From NCBI GenBank assembly GCA_947383005.1, contig CANDBT010000037.1:1-45358 (forward strand): a stretch of 45,358 nucleotides of DNA. The letters are read 5' to 3'. This document shows positions 16,476-24,892 of the stretch, piece after piece (within the stretch, counting starts at the first letter, position 1; each line of letters opens with the position of its first letter). A program made the position numbers and the translations under genes. Below the pieces are notes generated by a model. It made no database searches. It was given only the letters and a program-made list of their open reading frames with translations, and was not told the origin of the DNA. This stretch comes from an uncultured bacterium. GTDB taxonomy: Bacteria > Bacillota > Clostridia > Lachnospirales > Lachnospiraceae.

Positions 16476-17750
16476 TTATTCTTCTGCTATTTTTTCATTC
16501 ATGTAGGCGGCAATATCGCGGCAGGCTTCTTCCATGGTGATTTCTGAAGTATAAGCCCGGACCATTACCTGCTGAGAATAGTCTTCCCATATTTTGGTAT
16601 TTGCTGTGTAAGGGCGGATAACCATATCCTCTGTCATATCAAGATATGCCTGCAAATGAAAATCCGGGGCGCAGTTCACCCAATTGTCAGAGGTCCCGAT
16701 ATAGGCAGACATGGTAACACCTGTATCCGCTTGCTTTTTCTGGGCAGCTTCACTTCCTAAATATTCTATAAGCTTCCAGGCTTCTTCTGTATGGGGACCC
16801 TCTGCGGCGGCTGCCCATCCAAGGCCATTGTAAATAGTTTTTCGTGTCCCGTCGTTTGCCATGGGAAGAACCGCGACATCTGCATTTGCTGCAATATATT
16901 CATTTTCGGAAAAGGCTTTTACCATCCAGGAGCCTTGTAAAGTCATGGCAGATCGTCCAGAACCAAACAGCACATCTGTGGTGTTTTCCCCCATCATTTG
17001 CTGGGTGGGCATACAGACGGATACTAAGTTGTCATACCACCAGTTCATGGCAGCGATAGTTTCCGGAGAATCCCAGCCAGAAGCAGTTTTATCTTCGTTG
17101 AGGATACTACCACCCATGTCATAAATAAAGCTGTAATATCCATCTTGATTGTAGGAAGCGGGAGAAGCGAAACCGTATTGGTTTTTATCTTTATCCGTCA
17201 ATTTGGCGGCAGCCTCTGCAAATGTTTCCCAAGTCCAGGTTTCATCAGGGTAAGCAATGCCAGCTTCGTCAAACATGGTTTTATTGTACCAAAGAGCGAT
17301 TGTATCATAATCTTTAGGTATGGCATAAGTTTTTCCGTCGTATTGGTATAGTTCAAGAATATCATTATAGTAATTTTCGGGGGAAATTTTGTCACTTTGG
17401 GCAATCCAGTCGCTTAAATCCATAAGCATATCATTACGCATAAAACGCTGGCTGTAAGTAGAATGCATCCAAAAAACATCGGGAAGAGTACCTCCCTGTG
17501 CCCCAGCCTCCAATAGAGTCCAATATTGATCCCAGGGAACCACCTGGATTTCCACAGCAATTCCTGTTTCGTTACTGAAATCATTGATAATTTCTTTGAG
17601 GCCGGGAAGCTGGTTGTTGTCCCAGATTGAAACAGATAAAGCATTGCTGTCGGATTCAGCTTCGCTGCTGGTTCCCTGGCTTCCGCAGGCTGGGATAAAA
17701 GTGCATAAAGCAACAGATAAGAATATGGATGCGAGTTTTCTTTTTTTCAT
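16476..17750 (-). CDS. Extracellular solute-binding lipoprotein (sugar ABC type)
   Basis: The 424-residue product is a family 1 solute-binding protein. It has a lipoprotein signal (MKKRKLASIFLSVALCTFIP then AC) with Cys22 as the lipidated residue, a short Ser-rich tether, and the family features NNQLPGLKEIINDFSNETGI, VEIQVVPWDQYW, GTLPDVFWMH, a segment with TWTWETFAEAAAKL, and a late YNGLGWAAAAEGPHTEEAWK. Such proteins deliver oligosaccharides or polyols to ABC permeases. AGGAGG precedes the ATG. No permease or ATPase gene is adjacent, so it is an orphan receptor that must share a transporter encoded elsewhere or act as a sensor. Confidence 0.92.
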   Translation of the reverse strand: MKKRKLASIFLSVALCTFIPACGSQGTSSEAESDSNALSVSIWDNNQLPGLKEIINDFSNETGIAVEIQVVPWDQYWTLLEAGAQGGTLPDVFWMHSTYSQRFMRNDMLMDLSDWIAQSDKISPENYYNDILELYQYDGKTYAIPKDYDTIALWYNKTMFDEAGIAYPDETWTWETFAEAAAKLTDKDKNQYGFASPASYNQDGYYSFIYDMGGSILNEDKTASGWDSPETIAAMNWWYDNLVSVCMPTQQMMGENTTDVLFGSGRSAMTLQGSWMVKAFSENEYIAANADVAVLPMANDGTRKTIYNGLGWAAAAEGPHTEEAWKLIEYLGSEAAQKKQADTGVTMSAYIGTSDNWVNCAPDFHLQAYLDMTEDMVIRPYTANTKIWEDYSQQVMVRAYTSEITMEEACRDIAAYMNEKIAEE

Positions 17751-17888
17751 GTTTTATGTCCTCCTATTTTTCTTTTTTTGCAAGTTTTTTTTATATGCGG
17801 ATTGTAACATGGAAAATAAGAGAAGAATATAATCGAATGTGTTGTGGATATAGAATAAAGGGATGTTATTATAAAATTCAACTATAAC

Positions 17889-17917
17889 TTGATTTTACGG
17901 AATTTTCGTGATATCCT
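17889..17917 (+). promoter_or_regulatory. Candidate promoter of the FMN riboswitch-ribU transcript
   Basis: TTGATT (17889-17894) and TATCCT (17912-17917) are separated by 17 bases and lie just ahead of the riboswitch aptamer. The -35 is a good match; the -10 is moderate. Confidence 0.5.
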
Positions 17918-17940
17918 AATACATGAGTAAAGAGAATAAG

Positions 17941-18050
17941 TTCTTCGGGGCAGGGTGTGATTCCCTACCGGCGGTATAGTCCGCGAACCGCATATAGCGG
18001 CCGATCCGGTGAGATTCCGGAACCGACAGTATAGTCTGGATGAGAGAAGA
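17941..18050 (+). ncRNA. FMN riboswitch (RFN element)
   Basis: The sequence carries the RFN consensus blocks in order: TTCGGGGCAGGGTG, ACCGGCGGTA, GATCCGGTGAGATTCCGG, CCGACAGTATAGTCTGGATG and AGAGAAG. The 5' TTCTTC and 3' GAGAAGAG ends can close the basal stem. It is followed by a strong intrinsic terminator and then the riboflavin importer gene, so FMN binding should stop transcription. Confidence 0.96.
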
Positions 18051-18105
18051 GATTACATAGCGGCCAAAGTTTGGCGGCGCTTGTATCGCGATTAAAGTTT
18101 AGCCC

Positions 18106-18132
18106 CCGGATAAGTAATTATCCGGTTTTTTT
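18106..18132 (+). terminator. Riboswitch-controlled intrinsic terminator
   Basis: CCGGATAA-gtaa-TTATCCGG followed by seven T forms a textbook terminator 55 bases after the aptamer and about 80 bases before the ribU start. It is the expression platform of the FMN riboswitch. An alternative antiterminator pairing is expected but I did not fold it. Confidence 0.9.
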
Positions 18133-18209
18133 ATGGAAACAGGGGAACTGTGTTGACCAATCATTTGGTTCATGGGTATACATCATTATGAAACAGGAGG
18201 AAAGGAACA

Positions 18210-18860
18210 ATGAGGGAGAACAAATTAATGACAACAAAGAATATTGCTTTAATGGGCATGTTTGGTACATTGGCGGCTGTATTGATGCTGTTTGAGGTGC
18301 CGTTGCCTTTTATCGCGCCCAGTTTTTATGGTCTGGATTTAAGTGAGGTGCCGGTTTTGGTAGGTACGTTTGCCCTGGGACCTGTGGCGGGGGTGATTAT
18401 GGAAGTGGTCAAAATTCTTGTGAAATTGGTATTGAAACCCACAACAACAGGATTTGTGGGGGAATTTGCCAATTTTGTATTTGCTTGTGCTATGGTGGTT
18501 CCGGCTGGTTTGATTTATCAGTTCCATCGGACAAAAAAAGGAGCTGTAGCGGCGATGGTTATTGGCACAATGTTGATGTCAGCAATAGGTATTGTGGGAA
18601 ATGCTTTGGTAATGATTCCTTTCTACTCTCACTTTATGCCGATAGATCAAATTTTGGCTATGGGAGCCGCCATCAATCCAGTGGTGGGCAGCGTGTGGAG
18701 CTTTGCTATCGTATGTGTCGGTCCTTTTAATTTGGTTAAGGGGATAATTGTTTCGGCAATTACCATGGTAATTTATAAACGGATAAGTATGCTGATCCAT
18801 ATAGCGGCTCGTCAGAATGAGGCCGCCAGCCAGGAACACAAAAATCTGCGTAAATTGTGA
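18210..18860 (+). CDS. ribU: Riboflavin ECF transporter S component RibU
   Basis: RibU is the membrane substrate-binding subunit for riboflavin of an energy-coupling-factor transporter; it works with a shared EcfA/A'/T module not present here. The 216-residue protein has about six membrane helices (NIALMGMFGTLAAVLMLF near the N-terminus, VPVLVGTFALGPVAGVIMEV, VFACAMVVPAGLIYQF, AMVIGTMLMSAIGIVGNALV) and the RibU-typical FEVPLPFIAPSFYGLDLSE segment. AGGAGG lies 9 bases before the ATG. The upstream FMN riboswitch strongly supports the riboflavin assignment. Confidence 0.95.
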   Translation: MRENKLMTTKNIALMGMFGTLAAVLMLFEVPLPFIAPSFYGLDLSEVPVLVGTFALGPVAGVIMEVVKILVKLVLKPTTTGFVGEFANFVFACAMVVPAGLIYQFHRTKKGAVAAMVIGTMLMSAIGIVGNALVMIPFYSHFMPIDQILAMGAAINPVVGSVWSFAIVCVGPFNLVKGIIVSAITMVIYKRISMLIHIAARQNEAASQEHKNLRKL

Positions 18861-18904
18861 TTTATTGGCAACGGTGCATTTGCCAAGAAGGAATCTTTGA
18901 TGAA

Positions 18905-18983
18905 TAGTTACTGTTCATGGTAACTATGAATAAGTGCCGGGAGGGGCAAGCGGTTTTGCTGCTTGCACCGTCCCGGCACTTAT
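18905..18983. terminator. Large hairpins after ribU
   Basis: TAGTTAC/GTAACTA (18905-18926) is a small stem. It is followed by a 13-bp perfect stem, ATAAGTGCCGGGA (18930-18942) with TCCCGGCACTTAT (18971-18983), enclosing GGCAAGC/GCTTGC. No long U-tract follows, so termination efficiency is uncertain. It fills the otherwise empty 205-bp gap before sua5. Confidence 0.6.
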
Positions 18984-19065
18984 GTTATGATTAGCCAAAG
19001 CAATAAAGTCAGATATCGGAGCAGAGATACAGATATGTTGGCGAAGGAAAAAGGAAGTCATGTGA

Positions 19066-20118
19066 ATGGAAACGAAATGGATTCATTTTGAAAATTTGCA
19101 GGAAAAGGAAGAAATTTTGCGGGAAGCGGCCGGAATTATCCGTCAGGGAGGACTCGTGGCATTTCCTACAGAGACAGTTTATGGATTGGGAGCCAATGCA
19201 TTGGATGAGAAGGCGGCTAAAAAGATTTATGCGGCCAAGGGGCGGCCTTCAGATAATCCCTTGATTGTCCACATTTCTTCGGTGAAGGAATTGGATGAAT
19301 TGGCGGTAGAGGTTTCACATGCGGGAAAAAAATTAGCAGAAGCTTATTGGCCCGGGCCGCTGACCCTGGTATTCCCCAAAAAGCCTCAAGTTCCTGATGG
19401 GACGACTGGCGGCCTGGATACGGTGGCTGTGCGGATGCCCAGTGATCCGCTGGCGCGCAAACTGATTGCTCTTGCCGGAGTGCCTATAGCTGCTCCCAGT
19501 GCTAATCGTTCCGGGCGTCCAAGCCCGACTACGGCTGAACATGTATGGCAGGATATGCAAGGGAGGATTGAAATGCTTCTTGACGGCGGTTCGGTGGGAA
19601 TTGGTTTGGAGTCCACGATAGTGGATGTGACCGGCCAGATTCCCGTGCTTTTAAGACCGGGAGCCGTGACAATGGAAATGTTAGAAAGCGTTGTTGGCCA
19701 TGTGGAGATTGATCCAGCCATACAAGGCCCTCCGAAAGAGGGCATAAGGCCAAAAGCGCCAGGAATGAAGTACCGGCACTATGCTCCAAGGGGAGAGCTT
19801 ACTTTGGTGGAAGGGGAGCCGGGAGCGGTAGCGGAAGAAATTAACCGATTGGTGAAAGAGCGGCAGGAAGAAGGGCGCCGTGTAGGGGTTATCACCACGG
19901 AAGAGACAAAAAACCGCTATACAGGCGGAATCATACGCAGTATAGGAGAGCGGGTACATGAGGAAACGATTGCCCACAATTTGTTTGCTGTATTGCGGGA
20001 GTTTGATGATTTAAAGGTGGATTATATTTATTCCGAGAGCTTTTCGCAGGAAAATTTGGGCCAGGCGATTATGAACCGTTTGGTGAAAGCGGCAGGATAT
20101 CATATAATCCGGGTATAA
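19066..20118 (+). CDS. Threonylcarbamoyl-AMP synthase (Sua5/TsaC type)
   Basis: Makes threonylcarbamoyl-AMP from threonine, bicarbonate and ATP, the first step of the universal t6A37 modification of ANN-decoding tRNAs. The 350-residue length is the two-domain Sua5 form. The YrdC domain (about 10-205) shows GGLVAFPTETVYGLGANA, KGRPSDNPLIVHI and SANRSGRPSPT; the Sua5 C-terminal domain follows the linker with PGMKYRHYAPRGEL and ends at ENLGQAIMNRLVKAA. AAGGAAG precedes the ATG. Confidence 0.95.
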   Translation: METKWIHFENLQEKEEILREAAGIIRQGGLVAFPTETVYGLGANALDEKAAKKIYAAKGRPSDNPLIVHISSVKELDELAVEVSHAGKKLAEAYWPGPLTLVFPKKPQVPDGTTGGLDTVAVRMPSDPLARKLIALAGVPIAAPSANRSGRPSPTTAEHVWQDMQGRIEMLLDGGSVGIGLESTIVDVTGQIPVLLRPGAVTMEMLESVVGHVEIDPAIQGPPKEGIRPKAPGMKYRHYAPRGELTLVEGEPGAVAEEINRLVKERQEEGRRVGVITTEETKNRYTGGIIRSIGERVHEETIAHNLFAVLREFDDLKVDYIYSESFSQENLGQAIMNRLVKAAGYHIIRV

Positions 20119-20223
20119 ATATCGGGTATAAATAAGGCGGTTAGCGTTCAGACAGTGGGGAAGTGGATGGATATCCTAGTATTACATTGCGGAAATAACA
20201 GTGAATACAGTGCTTGATATTTT

Positions 20224-20359
20224 CGTCATCTGTGCGTCTGCGAAACGAAGGCGTAGTGGTGGCTACGGTGAGTTTTGCAGACGTGCAGATGGCGCGGATA
20301 GCAAGTGCGGATTACTCAAGAATCAATGCAAGGCAGTACTAGCTTCTGCCTGGATAGGC
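20224..20359 (+). other. Long structured intergenic element (candidate RNA or repeat)
   Basis: Arms 20224-20246 and 20272-20294 form a 23-bp stem with four G-U pairs and no mismatch when read as plus-strand RNA. The 25-base loop contains a second stem, CGTAG-tggtgg-CTACG (20252-20267). Downstream (20292-20345) is the block shared with the left edge of the window, then TGCCTGG/CCAGGCA (20347-20365) with an A-run. No open reading frame fits. The element fills most of the 317-bp gap between sua5 and the dCMP deaminase. I do not recognise it as a named RNA family. Confidence 0.55.
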
Positions 20360-20435
20360 CAGGCAAAAAAGCATCTCACAAATCTGGACACATAGAGTTT
20401 CCGAGAGTACTCATTGTTATATATGGAGGAATATC

Positions 20436-20936
20436 ATGGGAGATCAAAAGAAAAGAACAGATTATATTTCCTGGGATGAATATTTTATGGGAATTGCGGA
20501 ATTGGCAGGGATGCGTTCGAAAGATCCGAATACGCAAGTGGGGTGCTGTATCGTAAGCCAGGATAATAAAATTTTGTCTATGGGTTACAACGGTCTGCCT
20601 TTGGGATGTTCCGATGATGAATTTCCCTGGGGGAAGGAATATAAGGACGATGATCCCTATCGGGCAAAATATTTGTATGTAACACATAGTGAATTGAATG
20701 CGATTTTGAATTACCGGGGCGGGAGTTTGGAAAACAGCAAGCTGTATGTGTCTTTGTTCCCTTGTAATGAATGTGCTAAGGCGATTATTCAATCGGGAAT
20801 TAAAACGATTATTTATAAAGAAGATAAATATCCAGATTCGCCGTCGGTACGGGCCTCAAAGCGTATGCTGGACGCAGCGGGGGTAGCCTATTATCCATAT
20901 AAAAAGACGGGAAAAAGAATCGAAATTCAGGTTTAG
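20436..20936 (+). CDS. dCMP deaminase (ComEB type)
   Basis: Converts dCMP to dUMP for dTTP synthesis. The 166-residue protein has the zinc site His84-x-Glu86 (HSE) and Cys110/Cys113 in PCNEC, plus the substrate-side segments DPNTQVGCCIV (30-40) and YNGLPLGCSDDEFPW (51-65). GGAGG lies just before the ATG at 20436. It is followed after 17 bases by a radical SAM gene, so the two are probably cotranscribed. Confidence 0.93.
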   Translation: MGDQKKRTDYISWDEYFMGIAELAGMRSKDPNTQVGCCIVSQDNKILSMGYNGLPLGCSDDEFPWGKEYKDDDPYRAKYLYVTHSELNAILNYRGGSLENSKLYVSLFPCNECAKAIIQSGIKTIIYKEDKYPDSPSVRASKRMLDAAGVAYYPYKKTGKRIEIQV

Positions 20937-20953
20937 GGCAGGCGGAAAATTAT

Positions 20954-22723
20954 ATGAAATTTTTGCTGGTTGGGATTAATGCGAAATATATCCATTCTAA
21001 TTTAGGCATTCACAGCCTGAAGGCATATGCAAAACATAAACGAAAGGCTTTAAAGGCTCCGGTGGAAACAGAGGTGGCCGAGTACACGATTAATAATCAG
21101 CAGGAGCAGGTTCTGGAGGATATTTATCAGAAAAAACCTGATGTAATTGGGTTTTCCTGTTATATTTGGAATATGGAATATGTGCGGGAGCTGCTGGGGG
21201 ATTTGCATAAGGTACTGCCGGATACAGATGTCTGGCTGGGTGGGCCGGAGGTGTCCTTTGATTCTTGTTTTTTGCTTGAGACGGAAAAAGAAGTCCTGGG
21301 AGTGATGAAAGGGGAGGGGGAGGCGGTTTTTGCCGATTTGCTGGATTGCTATGGGGTGTTAGGCTGTTCTTCGCGCAAAATTTCCGATGAAAATTTGCTT
21401 CGGCCTGTTGGAGATTTAGAAGATTTTGCGAAGAAGGAAACATTCTGGTTTAAATTGTCACAGATTGCCGGCATTACTTACCGTGATGAGACAGGGGTTA
21501 TTCGGGAACAAGGTTTTCGCCTGGTGATGAATTTAAGTGAAATCCCCTTTCCTTATGAAGATTTAGAGCAGTTTTCCCATCAGATTATTTATTATGAAAG
21601 CAGCCGTGGATGTCCGTTTTCCTGTAGCTATTGTCTGTCATCGGTAGATAAAGCCCTTCGGTTTCGGGATTTAGATCTGGTGAGGCAGGAACTGAGTTTT
21701 TTTCTTGAGCAAAGAGTACATCAAGTAAAATTCGTCGATCGTACATTTAATTGCAAAAAAGACCATGCCATGAATATATGGCGATTTATTTGGCAAAATG
21801 ACAATGGAATAACGAACTTTCATTTTGAAGTGGCTGCCGACTTGTTGGATGAGGATGAGTTGGAGTTGCTGGGAAAGATGAGACCAGGGTTGATACAATT
21901 GGAAATCGGCGTGCAGAGCACAAATCCGTATACCATCCATGAAATCAATCGAAAAATGGATTTGGAAAAAGTTCGCCAGGTGGTGGAACAGATCAATGCC
22001 GCACATAATATTCATCAGCATTTGGATTTGATTGCCGGTCTTCCAAAAGAAGATTATGACAGTTTTCATCACTCGTTTAATCAAGTGTATGCAATGAAGC
22101 CTGCACAGTTGCAGTTGGGCTTTTTAAAAGTATTAAAAGGTTCCCCTATCTATCAGAAGGCGGCCCGATATGAGCTTTTGTATCAGAAGAAACCGCCGTA
22201 TCAGGTGTTGTCTACCCGTTGGTTGTCTTATGAAGAGATAACCCGGCTGAGAGGGGTAGAGGATATGGTAGAGATATATTTTAACAGCGGACAGTTTACT
22301 TGTACTTTGCCCCTTCTTGAGTCGGAATTTATGGATGCTTTTGTTCTGTATGAGGAGTTGGCAAAGTATTATGAGGATAAGGGGTTGAAGGGATGTAGCC
22401 ACAGCCGGATGGCACGTTATGAGATTCTGCATCAGTTTATTAAGGCTAAATGCGGGCTGAAAACAGATTTAGCTATATTTGAGGATGCGCTGATGTGTGA
22501 TTTATATCTTCGTGAAAATTGTAAAAGCCGCCCATCATTCGCGTTGGATCAGTCTCCTTTTAAAGGAGAACTGCGCAGGATAGTTGCTGCAAAATGCAAA
22601 GAGAGACAGCAAATTCATGTGGAAGTGCTTCACTCGGGAGCCAGGGTTCTTTTCGATTATCAAAACAGGGATCCTTTGACAAAAAATGCAGCTATGATAA
22701 TCGTTGGCACAGTTGGTTCTTAG
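20954..22723 (+). CDS. B12-binding-domain radical SAM protein with DUF4080
   Basis: A 589-residue enzyme. Residues 1-140 form a cobalamin-binding-like Rossmann domain (LLVGINAKYIHSNLGIHSL, KKPDVIGFSCYIWNMEY, DVWLGGPEVSFD). The radical SAM domain follows with CxxxCxxC as Cys220, Cys224 and Cys227 (RGCPFSCSYC), then FVDRTFNCKKDHAMNIW and LDLIAGLPKEDYDSF. The C-terminal 200 residues match the DUF4080 extension. Substrate is unknown; many clostridial genomes carry one copy next to housekeeping genes. Confidence 0.92.
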   Translation: MKFLLVGINAKYIHSNLGIHSLKAYAKHKRKALKAPVETEVAEYTINNQQEQVLEDIYQKKPDVIGFSCYIWNMEYVRELLGDLHKVLPDTDVWLGGPEVSFDSCFLLETEKEVLGVMKGEGEAVFADLLDCYGVLGCSSRKISDENLLRPVGDLEDFAKKETFWFKLSQIAGITYRDETGVIREQGFRLVMNLSEIPFPYEDLEQFSHQIIYYESSRGCPFSCSYCLSSVDKALRFRDLDLVRQELSFFLEQRVHQVKFVDRTFNCKKDHAMNIWRFIWQNDNGITNFHFEVAADLLDEDELELLGKMRPGLIQLEIGVQSTNPYTIHEINRKMDLEKVRQVVEQINAAHNIHQHLDLIAGLPKEDYDSFHHSFNQVYAMKPAQLQLGFLKVLKGSPIYQKAARYELLYQKKPPYQVLSTRWLSYEEITRLRGVEDMVEIYFNSGQFTCTLPLLESEFMDAFVLYEELAKYYEDKGLKGCSHSRMARYEILHQFIKAKCGLKTDLAIFEDALMCDLYLRENCKSRPSFALDQSPFKGELRRIVAAKCKERQQIHVEVLHSGARVLFDYQNRDPLTKNAAMIIVGTVGS

Positions 22724-22735
22724 GTTATTGTTCAG

Positions 22736-22890
22736 GTAGGTCTGCGCAGAGTCTGCCCCAGCGAAGCGAGGATACTTGCTGCGCTGACCATACGGCATCG
22801 TGCCCTTTGGGTGTAACTTGAGCCGACAAGCAAAAATCCCTCTACACTCCGTTTCGGTTCGTCCTAAACAAGCGCCACTGGCGCTTCTCA
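22736..22890. repeat. Palindrome-rich intergenic segment, possible dispersed repeat
   Basis: It contains a palindrome TCTGCGCAGA (22741-22750) and an almost perfect 17-base hairpin AAGCGCCA-c-TGGCGCTT (22871-22887). It is GC-richer than its flanks and without a credible gene. The composition resembles repeat families common between genes of this group, but only one copy is in the window. Confidence 0.4.
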
Positions 22891-22966
22891 ACTTGAAAAG
22901 AAGAAAAATTTGTGATAACATGTAAGAACAAAAAACAGCATAGTAAAAGAGGTGAATTTTATCAGT

Positions 22967-23071
22967 ATGAATAATAAAAAGAAACGAATTATTTCTTCGA
23001 TTATTGTTATCCTATTAGTGTTAGCTATGGTTGTACCGACGGTGGCTACAGCGATTACTGCGTTGCTATAG
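22967..23071 (+). CDS. 34-residue single-helix membrane peptide
   Basis: An ATG at 22967 opens a 34-codon frame: a basic start (MNNKKKR) followed by one hydrophobic helix of about 25 residues (IISSIIVILLVLAMVVPTVA then TAITALL). AAGAGGTG lies about 13 bases upstream, a loose ribosome site. It sits 24 bases before the VanW-family gene and may be in the same transcript. The layout resembles small stress-associated membrane peptides such as Prli42, but I cannot claim homology. It could also be a decoy or leader frame. Confidence 0.5.
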   Translation: MNNKKKRIISSIIVILLVLAMVVPTVATAITALL

Positions 23072-23095
23072 GGAACGTTGATTTAAGGAGCGAAT

Positions 23096-24817
23096 ATGAA
23101 TAAGAAGTATATACTGAGCGTCTTTGCGACGGCAGCTTTTGGGGCTGCTCTTTGGGCCGGACCGGTATATGCAAAAGAAAAAACTTTGCCTGACGGGTTT
23201 TATGTGGGGGATGTCAGCCTGGGGGGAATGACTGAAGAAGAAGCCAGGAAAGCAGTGGCAGACAGGGTGGAAGGGCTGGCAGCCAGGAAAGTATGGTTAG
23301 ACAAAGGAAGCGATCAGACACAGCCTGCAGAAGATGGCGAATCTGTGGCAGGTGTGGCACTGACTACAGCAAAAGAGCTGGGGTTTGTCTGGAAGAATCA
23401 GGAATCTTTAGAAGAAGCGGTTAGTTATCTTTCAGCCGGCAATCTGGTTCAGCAATATATGGCCCGCAAAGATATGGAAAAAACTCCGCTACACATTCCT
23501 CTGGAGACGGAAGCGGATGAAGGAAAAGTGGAAATGTTTATTCGTCAGAATACGGATGATTTGGTAGCTGAACCACAGAATGCTTTAATTGTCCGGTCTG
23601 GTGGAAAATTTCAAATTACTCCCAGTGTGCCGGGAAGACTGGTAGATATTGCGGCTACCAAGAAACGGCTGTTGGATTTGCTTCTCAGTATGGAAGAGGA
23701 TATTGGGCTGAAGGTTGTGGTGGCTCAGTGGGAGCCGGACATCACAGAGGAAATGCTGTCGTCCATTCAGGACGTGTTGGGGACGTATACGACCAGTTTT
23801 GCCAGCAGCAGTTCTGCCCGGGGCAAAAATTTAACTAATGGGGCAGGCAAGATTAACGGGCGTGTGCTGATGCCAGGTGAAAGTTTGTCCGGTTATGAAT
23901 GTATGCACCCCTTTACGACTGCCAATGGTTATCATACGGCGGCTGCCTATGAAAATGGCCGAGTGGTAGACAGTGTAGGCGGTGGTGTTTGCCAGATTGC
24001 CACAACACTTTATAATGCTGCATTAAGAGCGGAACTGGAAATCAACCAACGGCAGAATCACTCGATGATAGTTAATTATGTAAAGCCTTCTATGGACGCA
24101 GCCATTGCCGGGACAGTTAAAGATATCCGATTTACCAATAATTACAGCACTCCGATTTTTATAGAAGGCTATACAAAAGGCAATCAGTTGACTTTTACTA
24201 TTTATGGAAGGGAAACCCGTTCGCCAAACCGGACGCTGCAATTTATTTCGGAAACTTTAAGTTCAGTTAATCCAGGGCCGCCGTCAGAACAGCTTGATAC
24301 ATCTTTGGCGCCAGGCACCAGGAAGCAGGTGCAGTCAGCCCATCAAGGTCTGAAATCGAGGCTATGGAAGGTGGTGCTAATGGATGGAGTAGAGACGGAG
24401 AGGATATTGCTCCACACGGATACTTATAATGCTTCTAAAGCCATTGTGCTGGTAGGACCACCTGTCCCTGCACGAGCGCCACAGGCAGCGGAACCACAGA
24501 GACCGACAGAGTCTTTGGCACCAGTAGAGGAATCAAAACAATCGGAATCATCATCGGCGTCAGAAACACAGAATGCGTCAGAGACACGAATGTTGCCGGA
24601 GACACCGAAAGTACCGGAGACACAAAAGCTGCCGGAGACACGAATGTTGCCAGAGGCACAGAAAGCACCAGAGACACAAAAGCTGCCGGAGACACGAATG
24701 TTGCCAGAGACACCGAAAGCGCCGGAGACACCGAAAGCGTTGGAGACACAAAAGCCGCCGGAGACACCGAAAGTTCCAGAGACACAAAAACCTACAGAGT
24801 CGTCGACATCATCATAG
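23096..24817 (+). CDS. Secreted VanW family protein with G5 domain and repeat tail
   Basis: The 573-residue protein has a signal peptide (1-26, ending VYA), two peptidoglycan-binding-like segments (about 35-215), a VanW domain (about 235-370; NLTNGAGKINGRVLMPGE, VDSVGGGVCQIATTLYNAAL, NHSMIVNYVKP) and a G5-like domain (about 385-455). The tail (about 488-573) is a low-complexity run of six-residue units of the type (L/A/V)PET(P/Q/R)K encoded by an 18-bp minisatellite. AAGGAG lies 6 bases before the ATG. It is probably cell-wall associated. LPET occurs repeatedly but is never LPxTG and no terminal anchor helix follows, so sortase anchoring is unlikely. Confidence 0.9.
   Translation: MNKKYILSVFATAAFGAALWAGPVYAKEKTLPDGFYVGDVSLGGMTEEEARKAVADRVEGLAARKVWLDKGSDQTQPAEDGESVAGVALTTAKELGFVWKNQESLEEAVSYLSAGNLVQQYMARKDMEKTPLHIPLETEADEGKVEMFIRQNTDDLVAEPQNALIVRSGGKFQITPSVPGRLVDIAATKKRLLDLLLSMEEDIGLKVVVAQWEPDITEEMLSSIQDVLGTYTTSFASSSSARGKNLTNGAGKINGRVLMPGESLSGYECMHPFTTANGYHTAAAYENGRVVDSVGGGVCQIATTLYNAALRAELEINQRQNHSMIVNYVKPSMDAAIAGTVKDIRFTNNYSTPIFIEGYTKGNQLTFTIYGRETRSPNRTLQFISETLSSVNPGPPSEQLDTSLAPGTRKQVQSAHQGLKSRLWKVVLMDGVETERILLHTDTYNASKAIVLVGPPVPARAPQAAEPQRPTESLAPVEESKQSESSSASETQNASETRMLPETPKVPETQKLPETRMLPEAQKAPETQKLPETRMLPETPKAPETPKALETQKPPETPKVPETQKPTESSTSS
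24583..24800 (+). repeat. 18-bp minisatellite inside the VanW-family gene
   Basis: Units of 18 bases encode hexapeptides built around PET. A higher-order 54-bp period is visible: the block at 24616-24655 recurs almost exactly at 24670-24709. Such arrays expand and contract by replication slippage without breaking frame. Confidence 0.85.
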
Positions 24818-24892
24818 ATGTAGAGAGGATTGCTTTTACTAATACCGCCGGAGAGGTTTATCGGCAGAGGCTGTTAAAATAGGTGTTGCGTC

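Noticed and set aside
20396-20416. TTCCGAGAGTAC shared with the minus strand near 45254-45265
   Set aside because: A single 12-base match is expected by chance many times in 45 kb on both strands; no further similarity flanks it.
22535-22921. 128-codon minus-strand frame through the palindromic segment
   Set aside because: It mixes antisense of the radical SAM gene with an intergenic repeat-like segment; such frames arise from repeats and lack a ribosome site.
24583-24800. Possible CRISPR array
   Set aside because: The repeats are contiguous, in frame with a protein and lack unique spacers; they are a minisatellite.
24583-24817. LPET motifs as sortase anchoring signal
   Set aside because: No motif is LPxTG and no hydrophobic helix with basic tail follows at the C-terminus.
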